From Pantoea eucalypti (GTDB lineage Bacteria > Pseudomonadota > Gammaproteobacteria > Enterobacterales > Enterobacteriaceae): a DNA stretch of 64,000 nucleotides. Where the stretch lies: the NCBI RefSeq assembly GCF_009646115.1, contig NZ_CP045720.1:2914001-2978000 (forward strand), given 5' to 3'. Below, piece by piece: positions 28,227 through 39,764 of this stretch. Position 1 is the first letter of the stretch. Every line of letters starts with the position of its first letter. The position numbers were made by a program, and so were the translations under genes. The notes beneath the pieces were generated by a model. It was not told the origin of the DNA, did no database searches, and saw nothing but the letters and a program-made list of their open reading frames with translations.

Positions 28227-29522
28227 TTACAGATACGGCGACCAGGCAGGAAATTTTACCTGTCCATCAGTTGCCGGAAGACGCGCTTTGAAACGGCCGT
28301 CGGTTGAAACCAACTGCAACACGGAACCCATACCCTGAGTAGAGCTGTAGATTACCATTGTGCCATTTGGTGCCAGGCTCGGCGTTTCATCCAGGAACGT
28401 GTCCGTTAACGTTTGAACGGCTCCCGTTTCCAGATCCTGTTTGGCGACGTGTTGAGCACCACCGTTGGTGCTAATCATCACCATAGATTTACCATCTGTT
28501 GCCACATCCGCATCCTGGTTCTGACCGCCTTCCCAGGTAATACGCTGTGGCGTGCCGCCATTAATACCGACTTTATAGATCTGAGGGGCACCCGCCTGAT
28601 CGGAGGTATAAGCCAGAGTCTGGCTGTCCGGGAACCAGGTCGGTTCAGTACTGTTATAACGACCATCCGTCACCTGACGCGTCTGACCTGACGCCAGATC
28701 CATCACATAGAGGTTCAGGCTACCGGTTTTAGAGAGTGCGAAAGCGAGCTTAGAACCATCTGGCGAGAATGCCGGAGCACCGTTGTGACGCGGATATGAG
28801 GCAACCTGACGGATGGCACCGTTAGAGAGCGTCTGGACCACCAGCGCGGACTTGCCGCTTTCAAAGGTCACGTAGGCCACTTTGCTGCCATCCGGAGACC
28901 AGGCTGGCGACATCAGTGGCTGTGGTGAACGATGTACGACGAACTGGTTATAGCCATCGTAGTCAGCGACGCGCAGTTCATAAGGGAACTGACCACCGTT
29001 GGTCTGCACGACATAGGCGATGCGGGTGCGGAAAGCGCCCTTAATGCCTGTCAGCTTCTGGAACGTTTCGTCACTGGCAGTGTGAGCGGCATAGCGCAGC
29101 CACTGCTTTGTCACTTTATATGAGTTCTGTGCCAGCACTGTACCCGGCGCACCGCCGGTGTCAACCAGCTGGTAAGAAACCTGATAGCTGCCATCCGGGT
29201 TAGACGCGACCTGACCGACGACAACGGCGTCGATGCCGAGTGCGCTCCAGGCGGCAGGCTGCACTTCCTGCGCACTGGTTGGCTGCTGTGGCAGACGTGA
29301 GCGATCCAGTGGATTGAATTTGCCACTGTTGCGCAGGTCAGCCGCCACGATGCCGCCGACATCTTCCGGCGCTGCACCAGAACCGGCCCATTTAAACGGC
29401 ACCACGCCAATCGGGCGCGCGGTATTCACACCCTGGGTGATCTCAATTCGAACTTCTGCATGCAGCATGGCTGCCCACAGCAGGATAAAAAAGCCTAACG
29501 TAACGCGAAGAGCTTGCTTCAT
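28227..29522 (-). CDS. tolB: Tol-Pal system periplasmic protein TolB
   Basis: Periplasmic six-bladed beta-propeller that binds Pal and, through its N-terminal strand, TolA. 431 residues with a signal peptide of about 22 ([15 protein letters not shown]). N-terminal domain to about 165, then repeated [11 protein letters not shown] / [10 protein letters not shown] / [10 protein letters not shown] propeller blades from about 200 onward. 51 bases separate it from pal. Confidence 0.97.
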   Translation of the reverse strand: MKQALRVTLGFFILLWAAMLHAEVRIEITQGVNTARPIGVVPFKWAGSGAAPEDVGGIVAADLRNSGKFNPLDRSRLPQQPTSAQEVQPAAWSALGIDAVVVGQVASNPDGSYQVSYQLVDTGGAPGTVLAQNSYKVTKQWLRYAAHTASDETFQKLTGIKGAFRTRIAYVVQTNGGQFPYELRVADYDGYNQFVVHRSPQPLMSPAWSPDGSKVAYVTFESGKSALVVQTLSNGAIRQVASYPRHNGAPAFSPDGSKLAFALSKTGSLNLYVMDLASGQTRQVTDGRYNSTEPTWFPDSQTLAYTSDQAGAPQIYKVGINGGTPQRITWEGGQNQDADVATDGKSMVMISTNGGAQHVAKQDLETGAVQTLTDTFLDETPSLAPNGTMVIYSSTQGMGSVLQLVSTDGRFKARLPATDGQVKFPAWSPYL

Positions 29523-29637
29523 TTTATCTCCCTTATCTGAACCTCAGTCCACGATAATTGGCACTGTTCCTGGAAACCACGAGTACAACATAAGTACGGC
29601 AAGCTAAACATAGATCAACTTGCCGACCGTGACTGCA

Positions 29638-30972
29638 TTATTGCGGTTTAAAACGCATCGGCGCGTTTTTAAACACTTCGTAGACCGCCTGAGAAGGCGG
29701 CTTCGGAATACGTGCCTGTTTGGCAGCAGCAATCGCGGCCTGGCAGAGCGCGGGATCACCACCCTCTGACTTAACATCAATCAACAAGCCATCAGGCGCA
29801 AGTTTAATCCGCAAATCACAGGTTTTTCCGCGATACAGATCGGCATCGTAGAATCGGCTCTGAATCGCACTCACCACCTGACCCATGTAGGAGTTGATCT
29901 CAGCGCCCGATGCCCCCGCTTTCTTCTGGTTGCCCTGCCCCGCTGCGCCACCTGAGGTGCCGCTTTTCGGTGCATTTTTACCGGAAGTGAGTCCACCCAG
30001 CAAATCATCAACATCGCTGTCATTGGCCGCATCGGCGGCAGCTTTCGCTTTGGCATCTGCTTTGGCTTTCGCGGCAGCATCGGCTTTCGCTTTGGCGGCC
30101 GCATCGGCTTTCGCCTTAGCAGCCGCTTCCGCCTTCTCTTTAGCGGCCTCTTTCGCCGCCTCAGCTTTCTCTTTGGCAGCTTCTTTGGCGGCTTCGGCTT
30201 TTTCTTTAGCGGCTTCAGCGGCTTTCTCTTTTGCTGCCTCAGCAGCTTTTTCTTTCGCTTCTGCGGCTTTCTCTTTCGCTTCTTCGGCGGCTTTAGCTTT
30301 GGCATCCGCAGCCGCCTTCACTTTGGCCTCAGCCGCCGCTTTTGCATCCGCTTCAGACTTTGCCTTCGCTTCCGCAACGGCTTTCTCTTTTGCCGCAGCG
30401 GCAGCAGCGGCTTTCGCCTGCTGATCAGCCTGCTTCTTTGCTTCAGCCGCGGCCTGCTTTGCCTGCTCGGCGGTCGCTTTGGCCTGGGCATCCGCCTGGG
30501 CTTTCGCATCGGCTTTGGCTTTAGCTGCTGCCGCTTCGGCCGTTTTCTGCTGTTCCTGAGCCTGTTTAGCGGCGTCTTCTGCCGCTTTCTGCTGCTCAGC
30601 CTGCTGTTTAGCCTCTTCTTTCGCGGTTTCCTGCGCGGCTAAACGCTCTTTTTCCAGCGCTTTCAGACGCTGTTGTTCAGCAGCCTGTTTCTGTTGCAGC
30701 TCTTCCGCCTGCTGCTGCGCCTGCTTTTTACGCTGCTGCTCAGCCCGCTGGCTGTCGCTTTGCTGGTTCTGCTGACGATTGTATTGACTCACGACGGCAC
30801 CGGGATCGACCATCACAGCATCAATATCGCTGCCTCCGCCACCCGCACTGCTGGGGTCAACGTGCTCATTAAACGAGCTCCAAATCAGCAGCGCGATCAA
30901 CACGATATGCAGAATCACCGAAATGATTATCGCGCGCTTTAACTTCTCGTTTTGCTCGGTTGCCTTCGACAC
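29638..30972 (-). CDS. tolA: cell envelope integrity protein TolA
   Basis: Energised link of the Tol-Pal machine. 444 residues. Domain I (1-45): cytoplasmic start MSKATEQNEKLKRA and one membrane helix (about 14-34). Domain II (about 60-320): long alanine/lysine/glutamate helix, with repeated AKEKAEAAKEAA and AAKAKADA blocks. Domain III (about 345-444): globular, with KTCDLRIKLAPDGLLIDVKSEGGDP and PKPPSQAVYEVFKNAP. It is some 20 residues longer than the E. coli protein, the difference lying in the repeats of domain II. Antisense of the repeats also yields a long open frame, which is not a gene. Confidence 0.97.
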   Translation of the reverse strand: MSKATEQNEKLKRAIIISVILHIVLIALLIWSSFNEHVDPSSAGGGGSDIDAVMVDPGAVVSQYNRQQNQQSDSQRAEQQRKKQAQQQAEELQQKQAAEQQRLKALEKERLAAQETAKEEAKQQAEQQKAAEDAAKQAQEQQKTAEAAAAKAKADAKAQADAQAKATAEQAKQAAAEAKKQADQQAKAAAAAAAKEKAVAEAKAKSEADAKAAAEAKVKAAADAKAKAAEEAKEKAAEAKEKAAEAAKEKAAEAAKEKAEAAKEAAKEKAEAAKEAAKEKAEAAAKAKADAAAKAKADAAAKAKADAKAKAAADAANDSDVDDLLGGLTSGKNAPKSGTSGGAAGQGNQKKAGASGAEINSYMGQVVSAIQSRFYDADLYRGKTCDLRIKLAPDGLLIDVKSEGGDPALCQAAIAAAKQARIPKPPSQAVYEVFKNAPMRFKPQ

Positions 30973-30999
30973 ACTCGGTTCCCAAAAAACGGTTCGATT

Positions 31000-31428
31000 T
31001 TAAATCGGCTGCGTCATCAAACCGACAGATTTAACACCCGCCTGGTGCAGCAGGTTGAGCGCTTTAATGATTTCATCGTAAGGCACTTCTTTCGCGCCCC
31101 CAATCAAAAACACCGTCTTAGGATTTGCTTCCAGTCGACGCTGCGCTTCGCTGATCACCTGCTCGGGGGGGAGCTGATCCATTCGATCGTGATCCACGAC
31201 CAGGCTGTACTGCCCCACGCCCGCCACTTCAACAATTACCGGCGGATTATCATCGCTGGAAACGGTTTTAGAGTCGGTCGCATCAGGCAGATCCACTTCC
31301 ACGCTCTGGGTAATAATGGGTGCCGTTGCCATGAAGATCAGCAGCAGCACCAACAGGACGTCCAGTAGCGGAACGATGTTGATTTCCGACTTCAGGTCGC
31401 GGCGTTTGCGACCACGTACTCTGGCCAT
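31000..31428 (-). CDS. tolR: Tol-Pal system protein TolR
   Basis: Inner-membrane partner of TolQ in the proton-driven Tol motor, ExbD family. 142 residues: one helix (about 18-38, NIVPLLDVLLVLLLIFMATAP) with the proton-pathway aspartate D23 and a periplasmic domain ending KSVGLMTQPI. Two adjacent ATGs occur (31431 and 31428); the second matches the E. coli start and is better spaced from AGAGG. Confidence 0.97.
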   Translation of the reverse strand: MARVRGRKRRDLKSEINIVPLLDVLLVLLLIFMATAPIITQSVEVDLPDATDSKTVSSDDNPPVIVEVAGVGQYSLVVDHDRMDQLPPEQVISEAQRRLEANPKTVFLIGGAKEVPYDEIIKALNLLHQAGVKSVGLMTQPI

Positions 31429-31441
31429 CATTAACCTCTAT

Positions 31442-32529
<1,088 letters not shown>

Positions 32530-32707
32530 TCTACATCCCGGCCTCGTTTTAAACGTTGCTACTATACGCAAGAGAATTGGGGTTGGGAATGGCTCGTCAG
32601 AGCCAGGCGAAAATAATTATCGCTCGGTAACAAATGGAACGATTTCAGGAAGATTAATTGACCAGACGCTGACAAATATTCACTGACAGCGCTGGTGAGG
32701 CGGGGTG

Positions 32708-33001
32708 TTACAGGTAAAAACGGTAAAGCGCGATAAATAACACCAGCATGGCGGGTAACGGGCTAAACAGCGCCTGCCATCGGGTTTGCTGTGGCCGGAA
32801 GCCTGTACCGTGAATCACACCACTGCAGACCGCCCAGATCAGCACCAGACCCTGCAGCGCGGGCAGCTGTCCCGCGTGGTTAGCAAAGCGGGTCGGGTCC
32901 CACATCACGCCGCCAGCCGCCAGCAGCGCCAGCAGCAGTGAAAGGGCCCGTAACGGGCCCTTATCCATCAGATCATACAGCATCCGAATTGGCGTACGCA
33001 T
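32708..33001 (-). CDS. ybgE: cyd operon protein YbgE
   Basis: 97-residue inner-membrane protein with about three hydrophobic segments, encoded last in the cytochrome bd operon. MDKGPLRALSL and VIHGTGFRPQ match E. coli YbgE. Its ATG overlaps the cydX stop by one base (TGATG). Function unknown; probably accessory to CydAB. Confidence 0.92.
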   Translation of the reverse strand: MRTPIRMLYDLMDKGPLRALSLLLALLAAGGVMWDPTRFANHAGQLPALQGLVLIWAVCSGVIHGTGFRPQQTRWQALFSPLPAMLVLFIALYRFYL

Positions 33002-33105
33002 CAGTGAGGCTCATCCTGCGCTTCAACGTGTTCAATCGCCAGCGCGGTCACGATACCAAAGGCACAGGCCAGCAACGTGCCGAGAATCCAGGCAAAATAC
33101 CACAT
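33001..33105 (-). CDS. cydX: cytochrome bd-I oxidase subunit CydX
   Basis: 34-residue single-pass protein reading MWYFAWILGTLLACAFG and ending EHVEAQDEPH. It matches E. coli CydX (37 residues), a small subunit that stabilises the haem site of cytochrome bd-I. AAGGAG is seven bases before the ATG. It starts 15 bases after cydB and its stop overlaps the ybgE start. Confidence 0.95.
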   Translation of the reverse strand: MWYFAWILGTLLACAFGIVTALAIEHVEAQDEPH

Positions 33106-33120
33106 GCGACTTCTCCTTAA

Positions 33121-34260
33121 TTAATAGAGTGAGTGACTGTTGCTTTCAATATGCTCTTTGGTAATACGACCAAACATCTTCCAGTAACACCAGGTGGTGT
33201 AAATCAGAATGATTGGAACAAAGATAGCGGCGGCAACGGTCATCGTTTGCAGCGTCAGCAGGCTGGACGTTGCATCCCACATCGTCAGGCTGGTACCCGG
33301 CACGGTGCTGGATGGCATGATGAACGGGAACATCGCAATGCCGGCGGTCATGATGACGCAGGCCAGCGTCAGTGAAGAGAACAGGAATGCCCAGGCGCCC
33401 TTCTCAACCCTCGAGCAAAGTATGGTCAGCAGCGGCAACACCACGCCCAGCAGCGGGAACAGCCACAGCACAGGATGGTTCTGGAAGTTGACCATCCAGG
33501 CACCTACCTCACGCACTACCGTTTTACCCAGTGGGTTAGAGGCAGCAAAGTGATCCATCGTGCTGGTCACCACATAGCCATCAATACCATATTTCACCCA
33601 GACACCGGCCAGGATGAAGCAGACCATCATCACCAGGGCGGCAAGTTGTGCTGCGGTGCGTGAACGCAGATGCAGTTCGCCCGTGGTGCGCATCTGCAGA
33701 TAGGTTGCGCCCTGTGCCAGAATCATCGCTACGCTGACCACACCAGCCAGCAGGCCAAACGGATTCAGCAGCTGGAAGAAGTTGCCGGTGTAGAACAGAC
33801 GCAGATACTCATCGGCATGGAACGGCACGCCCTGTAACAGGTTGCCAAACGCCACGCCAATGACCAGCGGCGGCACGAAGCTGCCGATGAAGATGCCCCA
33901 GTCCCAGGCACCGCGCCAGCGGTTGTCTTCAATCTTCGAGCGGTAATCGAAGCCAACCGGACGGAAGAACAGCGAGGCGAGCACCAGAATCATGGCCACG
34001 TAGAAGCCAGAAAAGGCCGCCGCATAGACCATCGGCCAGGCGGCAAACAGTGCGCCACCGGCAGTGATAAGCCAGACCTGGTTGCCGTCCCAGTGCGGGG
34101 CGATACTGTTAATCATAATGCGACGCTCAGTATCGGTGCGACCCAGAATGCGCGTCAGCATGCCGACGCCCATATCAAAACCATCTGCGACAGCAAAGCC
34201 GATTAGCAGCACGCCAATCAACAGCCACCAGACAAAGCGCAGAACTTCATAATCAAACAT
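33121..34260 (-). CDS. cydB: cytochrome bd-I ubiquinol oxidase subunit II CydB
   Basis: Membrane subunit of the high-affinity quinol oxidase used at low oxygen. 379 residues, nine predicted helices, starting MFDYEVLRFVWWLLIG, with GFDMGVG and HWDGNQVWLITAGGALFAAWP conserved in the first third. Lies 11 bases after cydA. Confidence 0.97.
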   Translation of the reverse strand: MFDYEVLRFVWWLLIGVLLIGFAVADGFDMGVGMLTRILGRTDTERRIMINSIAPHWDGNQVWLITAGGALFAAWPMVYAAAFSGFYVAMILVLASLFFRPVGFDYRSKIEDNRWRGAWDWGIFIGSFVPPLVIGVAFGNLLQGVPFHADEYLRLFYTGNFFQLLNPFGLLAGVVSVAMILAQGATYLQMRTTGELHLRSRTAAQLAALVMMVCFILAGVWVKYGIDGYVVTSTMDHFAASNPLGKTVVREVGAWMVNFQNHPVLWLFPLLGVVLPLLTILCSRVEKGAWAFLFSSLTLACVIMTAGIAMFPFIMPSSTVPGTSLTMWDATSSLLTLQTMTVAAAIFVPIILIYTTWCYWKMFGRITKEHIESNSHSLY

Positions 34261-34271
34261 GGTCGCTCTCC

Positions 34272-35843
34272 TTATCCCCGAACCGGCTGCGTGGTTGCCG
34301 TGATCTGCTCATGATGATAACGCCCGGTTTTCAGGCTGCTCGGCCCAAGGCGGGCGAATTTGAACATCAGGTACATCTCAGCCACCAGGAACAGCGTGTA
34401 GAGTCCGCAAATCAGGATCATCGAGAACAACAGATCGCCTACAGTCAGAGAAGAGTTCGCCACCGCAGTCGGCAGAACTTCACCGATAGCCCAGGGCTGA
34501 CGACCATATTCCGCGACGAACCAGCCGGATTCGATTGCGATCCACGGCAGCGGGATACCAAACAGCGCCGCTTTCAGTAACCAGCGATTTTTACCGATGC
34601 GGTTACGCAACACGCTCCAGAACGCCAGCGCGATAATGCCCAGCAGCAGAACACCACACAGCACCATGATACGGAAGGCGAAATAAAGCGGGGCAACACG
34701 CGGGATAGAGTCCTGCGTCGCCTGTTTGATCTGCGCTTCTGTCGCATCCGCCACGTTATCGGTATAGCGTTTCAGCAGCAGACCGTAACCGAGATCCTGT
34801 TTGTGACTGTTGAACGCGTCCCGTACCGCCTGATCCTGACTGCCACCGCGCAGTTCGTTCAGCAAGGCGTAGGCTTTCATGCCGTTGCGGATGCGTACTT
34901 CATGCTGTGCCATTAACTCTTTCAGGCCCGTCACCGGCGTATCCGTGGATCGGGTGGCAATCAGGCCCAGCAGCCAGGGAATCTGAATGGCGTACCGGTT
35001 CTCCTGAGTGGCCTGATCGGGCAAGCCAAACAGGGTAAAGGACGCCGGCGCCGGCTGGGTTTCCCACTCCGCTTCAATCGCGGCCAGCTTGGTTTTCTGC
35101 ACATCACCCATTTCATAACCAGACTCATCACCCAGCACGATCACTGACAGCACCGCCGCCATGCCAAAGCTGGCCGCGATAGCGAACGAGCGTTTAGCAA
35201 AGGCGAAGTCGCGGCCTTTCAGCATGTACCAGGCACTGATGCCCATGATAAACATCGCGCCTGTGGTGTAACCGGCCGCGACGGTGTGAACGAATTTCAC
35301 CTGTGCCACCGGGTTCAGCACCAGCTCTGAGAAGCTGACCATCTCCATGCGCATGGTTTCAAAGTTGAACTCTGAAGCGATAGGGTTCTGCATCCAGCCG
35401 TTGGCGACCAGAATCCACAACGCAGACATATTCGAGCCCAGGGCGACCAGCCAGGTCACCGCCATGTGCTGCACTTTACCCAGCCGATCCCAGCCAAAAA
35501 AGAACAGCCCGACAAAGGTCGATTCCAGGAAGAACGCCATCAGACCTTCAATGGCGAGCGGCGCGCCGAAGATATCGCCGACGTAGTGAGAGTAATATGA
35601 CCAGTTTGTCCCGAACTGAAATTCCATGGTCAGTCCGGTAGCGACGCCCAGCGCAAAGTTAATACCAAATAACTTGCCCCAGAACTTCGTCATATCTTTA
35701 TAAATTTGTTTACCGCTCAGGACATAGACCGTTTCCATGATCGCCAGCAGAAACGCCATACCCAGCGTTAAAGGGACGAACAGAAAATGGTACATCGCCG
35801 TTAAGGCAAACTGTAACCGCGACAGCTCGACGATATCTAACAT
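34272..35843 (-). CDS. cydA: cytochrome bd-I ubiquinol oxidase subunit I CydA
   Basis: Haem-carrying, quinol-oxidising subunit. 523 residues. The b595 ligand H19 lies in [12 protein letters not shown], the b558 ligand histidine (about 186) in FVHTVAAGY, and the methionine ligand in the [13 protein letters not shown] segment (about 393). The long Q-loop (about 255-390) with [10 protein letters not shown] identifies the L-subfamily. First gene of cydABX-ybgE. Confidence 0.98.
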   Translation of the reverse strand: MLDIVELSRLQFALTAMYHFLFVPLTLGMAFLLAIMETVYVLSGKQIYKDMTKFWGKLFGINFALGVATGLTMEFQFGTNWSYYSHYVGDIFGAPLAIEGLMAFFLESTFVGLFFFGWDRLGKVQHMAVTWLVALGSNMSALWILVANGWMQNPIASEFNFETMRMEMVSFSELVLNPVAQVKFVHTVAAGYTTGAMFIMGISAWYMLKGRDFAFAKRSFAIAASFGMAAVLSVIVLGDESGYEMGDVQKTKLAAIEAEWETQPAPASFTLFGLPDQATQENRYAIQIPWLLGLIATRSTDTPVTGLKELMAQHEVRIRNGMKAYALLNELRGGSQDQAVRDAFNSHKQDLGYGLLLKRYTDNVADATEAQIKQATQDSIPRVAPLYFAFRIMVLCGVLLLGIIALAFWSVLRNRIGKNRWLLKAALFGIPLPWIAIESGWFVAEYGRQPWAIGEVLPTAVANSSLTVGDLLFSMILICGLYTLFLVAEMYLMFKFARLGPSSLKTGRYHHEQITATTQPVRG

Positions 35844-36372
35844 AAGGACTCCTTGCTCCTCGCTTTGTCTCCGTCACGCGCGCGATCAGATCGAACGTAA
35901 TCGGAGTCAGGAACGACTGTTTATTGATTCCAGTTTTTTATTACCAGCAGAACAGGTCTGTGAGCTGCCCGAAAAGGCGAGTAACGAATGAAGCAGCTCT
36001 GAAAAATGTCAATCAGCGCTTTATTAACGGCTGCTTTAACAGGAGAAAAGTGGGTGTCATCCCGGGTTGAGCAGACGTATGAAAATTTGTGTAAAAGGCT
36101 GGATTGATGCAGCGCAATTTACGCCCTTAGCGTTGCGCTTTGCCAGAGATATAGTTGGATATAAAACGTGATTTATTGATCTGGATTAACGTAATAAGTT
36201 TCCAGATAGAGCTGGGTCAGTTTCCTGTTAAAAAATTGTCATTAATGAAATAAGACGTGAAGAAATAGTTTACCTTTGCCACTTTTTCTTAACGTGATAA
36301 ACGGTGAGCAGGTTATTTAACAGCGTATTCTTCGCTTTCACTGCCAGCATTATGCCCGTTGATAACGGACAT
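35844..36372 (-). promoter_or_regulatory. cydA upstream region with FNR-like site
   Basis: About 530 bases without a gene between the sucD terminator and cydA. TTGATCTGGATTAA at 36176-36189 matches the FNR half-sites TTGAT-N4-ATCAA at nine of ten positions. The surroundings are AT-rich, as expected for the ArcA- and FNR-controlled cyd promoter region known in E. coli. E. coli has mngRAB between suc and cyd; nothing of these genes is seen here. Confidence 0.5.
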
Positions 36373-36397
36373 AAAAAAAGCCACCCGAAGGTGGCTT
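36373..36397 (-). terminator. terminator of the sdh-suc operon
   Basis: Stem AGCCACC / GGTGGCT with TTCG loop followed by a seven-T run on the minus strand, 20 to 44 bases after the sucD stop. Confidence 0.92.
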
Positions 36398-36416
36398 AGT
36401 TTCAGATGACGCTGAC

Positions 36417-37292
36417 TTATTTGGCCGGTAATACGGCTTTAACTGCATCACCGATATCAGCCAGGCTGCGAACGGTTTTCACGCCTGCCGCTTCCAGCGC
36501 AGCAAATTTCTCATCTGCTGTGCCTTTACCACCGGCAATGATGGCGCCTGCATGGCCCATACGCTTGCCTTTTGGCGCGGTTACGCCAGCAATATAGCCC
36601 ACAACCGGTTTGGTCACGTGCTCTTTAATGAAGGCTGCGGCTTCTTCTTCAGCGCTACCGCCGATTTCACCGATCATCACGATAACTTCAGTCTGTGGAT
36701 CATCCTGGAACATTTTCAGAATGTCGATGAAGTTAGAGCCTGGGATCGGGTCACCGCCGATGCCGACGCAGGTTGACTGGCCGTAGCCGATGTCAGTGGT
36801 CTGCTTAACCGCTTCATAGGTCAGCGTACCTGAACGCGATACGATACCAACGCGGCCCGGCTGGTGAATGTGGCCCGGCATGATGCCGATCTTACATTCG
36901 CCAGGGGTGATAACACCCGGGCAGTTTGGACCGATCATCCGCACGCCTGCTTCATCCAGCTTCACTTTCACGGTCAGCATATCCAGGGTCGGAATACCTT
37001 CGGTGATGGTGATGATCAGTTTGATGCCCGCTTCGATCGCTTCCAGGATGCCATCTTTACAGAATGGTGCGGGGACATAGATCACGGTGGCAGTTGCGCC
37101 CGTCGCTTCTACGGCTTCGCGCACGGTATTGAACACCGGCAGGCCGAGGTGAGTCGTGCCGCCTTTGCCTGGCGTCACGCCGCCAACCAGTTGGGTGCCG
37201 TAAGCCAGCGCCTGCTCAGAATGGAAAGTCCCCTGGCCACCGGTGAAACCCTGGCAAATGACTTTGGTGTTTTTGTCGATCAGAATGGACAT
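36417..37292 (-). CDS. sucD: succinyl-CoA synthetase alpha subunit SucD
   Basis: Catalyses substrate-level phosphorylation in the TCA cycle with SucC. 291 residues. CoA-binding Rossmann part with [13 protein letters not shown] near the start and [17 protein letters not shown]; the phosphohistidine is in [14 protein letters not shown] (about 247). The start overlaps the sucC stop by one base. Confidence 0.97.
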   Translation of the reverse strand: MSILIDKNTKVICQGFTGGQGTFHSEQALAYGTQLVGGVTPGKGGTTHLGLPVFNTVREAVEATGATATVIYVPAPFCKDGILEAIEAGIKLIITITEGIPTLDMLTVKVKLDEAGVRMIGPNCPGVITPGECKIGIMPGHIHQPGRVGIVSRSGTLTYEAVKQTTDIGYGQSTCVGIGGDPIPGSNFIDILKMFQDDPQTEVIVMIGEIGGSAEEEAAAFIKEHVTKPVVGYIAGVTAPKGKRMGHAGAIIAGGKGTADEKFAALEAAGVKTVRSLADIGDAVKAVLPAK

Positions 37293-38458
37293 TATTTACC
37301 CTCCGCGGCAGCAACAACACGCTGTGCGGCGTCTGTCAGGCTGGTTGCTGCAATGATGTTCAGACCGCTGTCCGCCAGTTTCTGGGCGCCCAGCTCGGCA
37401 TTGTTACCTTCCAGACGTACCACTACTGGCACGTTCACACCCACTTCAGCCACTGCGCCGATGATGCCGTCGGCAATCAGGTCACAGCGTACGATACCGC
37501 CGAAGATGTTAACGAAAACGGCTTTAACCGCATCGTCAGACAGGATGATTTTGAAGGCTTCGGTTACGCGCTCTTTGGTCGCGCCGCCGCCGACATCAAG
37601 GAAGTTGGCTGGCTGACCGCCATGGTGCTTAACGATGTCCATGGTACCCATCGCCAGACCTGCGCCGTTAACCATACAACCGATGTTGCCTTCCAGCGCA
37701 ACATAGTTCAGTTCCCACTGTGTCGCATGTGCTTCACGTGGATCTTCCTGGCTTGGGTCGCGCATTTCACGCAGTTCTGGCTGACGGAACAGGGCATTGC
37801 CATCGGCACCCAGTTTACCGTCCAGGCAGATCAGGTCGCCCTGCTTGGTAATCACCAGCGGGTTGATCTCAACCATCGCCAGATCGCGCTCCAGGAACAG
37901 TGTCGCCAGACCCATGAAGATCTTGGTGAACTGACCAACCAGCTTGCCAGTCAGGCCAAGTTTGAATGCCAGCTCACGGCCCTGGTAAGGCTGCGGACCG
38001 GTCAGCGGATCCAGCGCCATTTTATGGATCAGGTGCGGGGTCTCTTCCGCCACTTTTTCAATTTCCACGCCGCCTTCAGTCGACGCCATGAAAATGACGC
38101 GACGCGTTGCGCGATCGACCACAGCGCCCAGATAGAGCTCCTGGTCGATATCGGTCGCTGCTTCAACCAGAATCTGGTTTACCGGCTGGCCGTTTGCATC
38201 AGTTTGATAGGTCACCAGGCGTTTGCCCAGCCAGTTTTCAGCAAAGGCGCGAATCTCTTCTTTGCTGTTAACTACTTTCACACCGCCCGCTTTACCGCGG
38301 CCACCGGCATGAACCTGACATTTAACTACCCACGGGCCTGCGCCAATTTTAGAGGCAGCTTCTTCCGCTTCACGTGGTGTAGTACAGGCGTAACCCGTTG
38401 GTGCAGGCATGCCATACCGTGCAAACAGTTGTTTCGCCTGGTATTCGTGTAAGTTCAT
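37292..38458 (-). CDS. sucC: succinyl-CoA synthetase beta subunit SucC
   Basis: ADP-forming succinyl-CoA synthetase beta chain, 388 residues. N-terminal ATP-grasp ([35 protein letters not shown]) and C-terminal flavodoxin-like ligase domain ([17 protein letters not shown]). Begins 67 bases after sucB. Confidence 0.97.
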   Translation of the reverse strand: MNLHEYQAKQLFARYGMPAPTGYACTTPREAEEAASKIGAGPWVVKCQVHAGGRGKAGGVKVVNSKEEIRAFAENWLGKRLVTYQTDANGQPVNQILVEAATDIDQELYLGAVVDRATRRVIFMASTEGGVEIEKVAEETPHLIHKMALDPLTGPQPYQGRELAFKLGLTGKLVGQFTKIFMGLATLFLERDLAMVEINPLVITKQGDLICLDGKLGADGNALFRQPELREMRDPSQEDPREAHATQWELNYVALEGNIGCMVNGAGLAMGTMDIVKHHGGQPANFLDVGGGATKERVTEAFKIILSDDAVKAVFVNIFGGIVRCDLIADGIIGAVAEVGVNVPVVVRLEGNNAELGAQKLADSGLNIIAATSLTDAAQRVVAAAEGK

Positions 38459-38525
38459 GATGTTCTATCCATTCAGGTCTGAAAAGAGTATTGAGGTTGG
38501 GCGCGCCAGGCGCGCCCGGTGAAAA

Positions 38526-39749
38526 TCAGACATCCAGCAGCAGGCGCGCCGGATCTTCCAGCATCTCTTTCACTGCAACCAGATAACCAACTGATTCACG
38601 GCCATCGATCAGACGGTGGTCGTAGGAGAGCGCCAGATACATCATTGGCAGCACTACAACCTGACCATTGACCGCCATCGGGCGATCCTTGATGGCGTGC
38701 ATGCCCAGGATGGCGCTCTGCGGTGGGTTGATGATCGGGGTAGACATCAGTGAACCAAAGACGCCGCCGTTGGTAATGGTGAAGTTACCGCCGGTCAGAT
38801 CTTCCACTGTCAGCTTGCCGTCACGGCCTTTCACTGCCAGCTCTTTGATTTTCTTCTCGATGTCCGCCATGCTCAGCGCATCAACGTCACGCAGGACTGG
38901 CGTAACCAGACCACGTGGTGTAGAGACCGCAATGCTGACGTCGAAGTAGTTGTGGTAAACCACATCTTCTCCATCGATAGAAGCGTTCACTTCCGGATAG
39001 CGTTTCAGCGCTTCAACAACCGCTTTGATGTAGAAGGACATAAAGCCCAGACGCACACCGTGACGCTTCTCGAACGCCTCACCATACTGCTTGCGCAGAT
39101 CCATGATGGGCTTCATGTTGATTTCGTTGAAGGTGGTCAGCATCGCGGTGCTGTTCTTCGCTTCCAGCAGACGCTCAGCAACGCGCTTACGCAGACGCGT
39201 CATCGGCACGCGTTTTTCGCTGCGGTTAGCCACTGGCTGCTGCGCGGTAGCCGCATCAGCAGCAGGTGCTGCCGCTTTAGCAGCCTGCGGCTTGTTGGCC
39301 AGGTGTTTTTCAACATCTTCACGGGTCAGACGTCCGCCAACACCGCTGCCTTTAATCTGAGAGGCGTCGAGATTGTGCTCTGCAATCAGGCGGCGGATAG
39401 CCGGGCTGAGCGCATCGTTGCTCTCTTCTTCCAGTGACGCAGTCTGACGCTGAGCCGGGGTAGACTCTTTGCTTTCAGACTTCGCGCTGCTCTCTTTACC
39501 GGCGCTATTGCCCTCTTTCAGACGACCCAGGATCTGGCGGGAGGTAACAGTGGCACCCTCATCTTCCAGAACGGCTTCCAGGATACCGTCAGCAGAGGCT
39601 GGTACTTCCAGCACCACTTTATCGGTTTCGATTTCGACCAGCACTTCATCGCGAGTGACTGCATCGCCTGGTTTTTTGTGCCAGGTTGCCACTGAGGCAT
39701 CGGCAACCGATTCAGGCAGGTCGGGAACGAGAATATCTACGCTACTCAT
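38526..39749 (-). CDS. sucB: dihydrolipoyllysine succinyltransferase SucB (2-oxoglutarate dehydrogenase E2)
   Basis: Core of the 2-oxoglutarate dehydrogenase complex, 407 residues. Lipoyl domain 1-78 with modified K44 in [11 protein letters not shown]; flexible Ser/Glu-rich linker; peripheral-subunit-binding domain (about 110-150: [22 protein letters not shown]); Ala-rich linker; acyltransferase domain with the catalytic [11 protein letters not shown] near 375. 15 bases after sucA. Confidence 0.97.
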   Translation of the reverse strand: MSSVDILVPDLPESVADASVATWHKKPGDAVTRDEVLVEIETDKVVLEVPASADGILEAVLEDEGATVTSRQILGRLKEGNSAGKESSAKSESKESTPAQRQTASLEEESNDALSPAIRRLIAEHNLDASQIKGSGVGGRLTREDVEKHLANKPQAAKAAAPAADAATAQQPVANRSEKRVPMTRLRKRVAERLLEAKNSTAMLTTFNEINMKPIMDLRKQYGEAFEKRHGVRLGFMSFYIKAVVEALKRYPEVNASIDGEDVVYHNYFDVSIAVSTPRGLVTPVLRDVDALSMADIEKKIKELAVKGRDGKLTVEDLTGGNFTITNGGVFGSLMSTPIINPPQSAILGMHAIKDRPMAVNGQVVVLPMMYLALSYDHRLIDGRESVGYLVAVKEMLEDPARLLLDV

Positions 39750-39764
39750 TATCTTTCCTTTTAA

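Noticed and set aside
29894..30424. 176-residue Ala/Ser/Phe-rich frame antisense to tolA
   Set aside because: It is the complement of the GC-rich Ala/Lys/Glu repeats of tolA domain II; composition is low-complexity and there is no ribosome-binding site.
37622..38452. 276-residue frame antisense to sucC
   Set aside because: Lies wholly within sucC, which is certain; no protein family resemblance.
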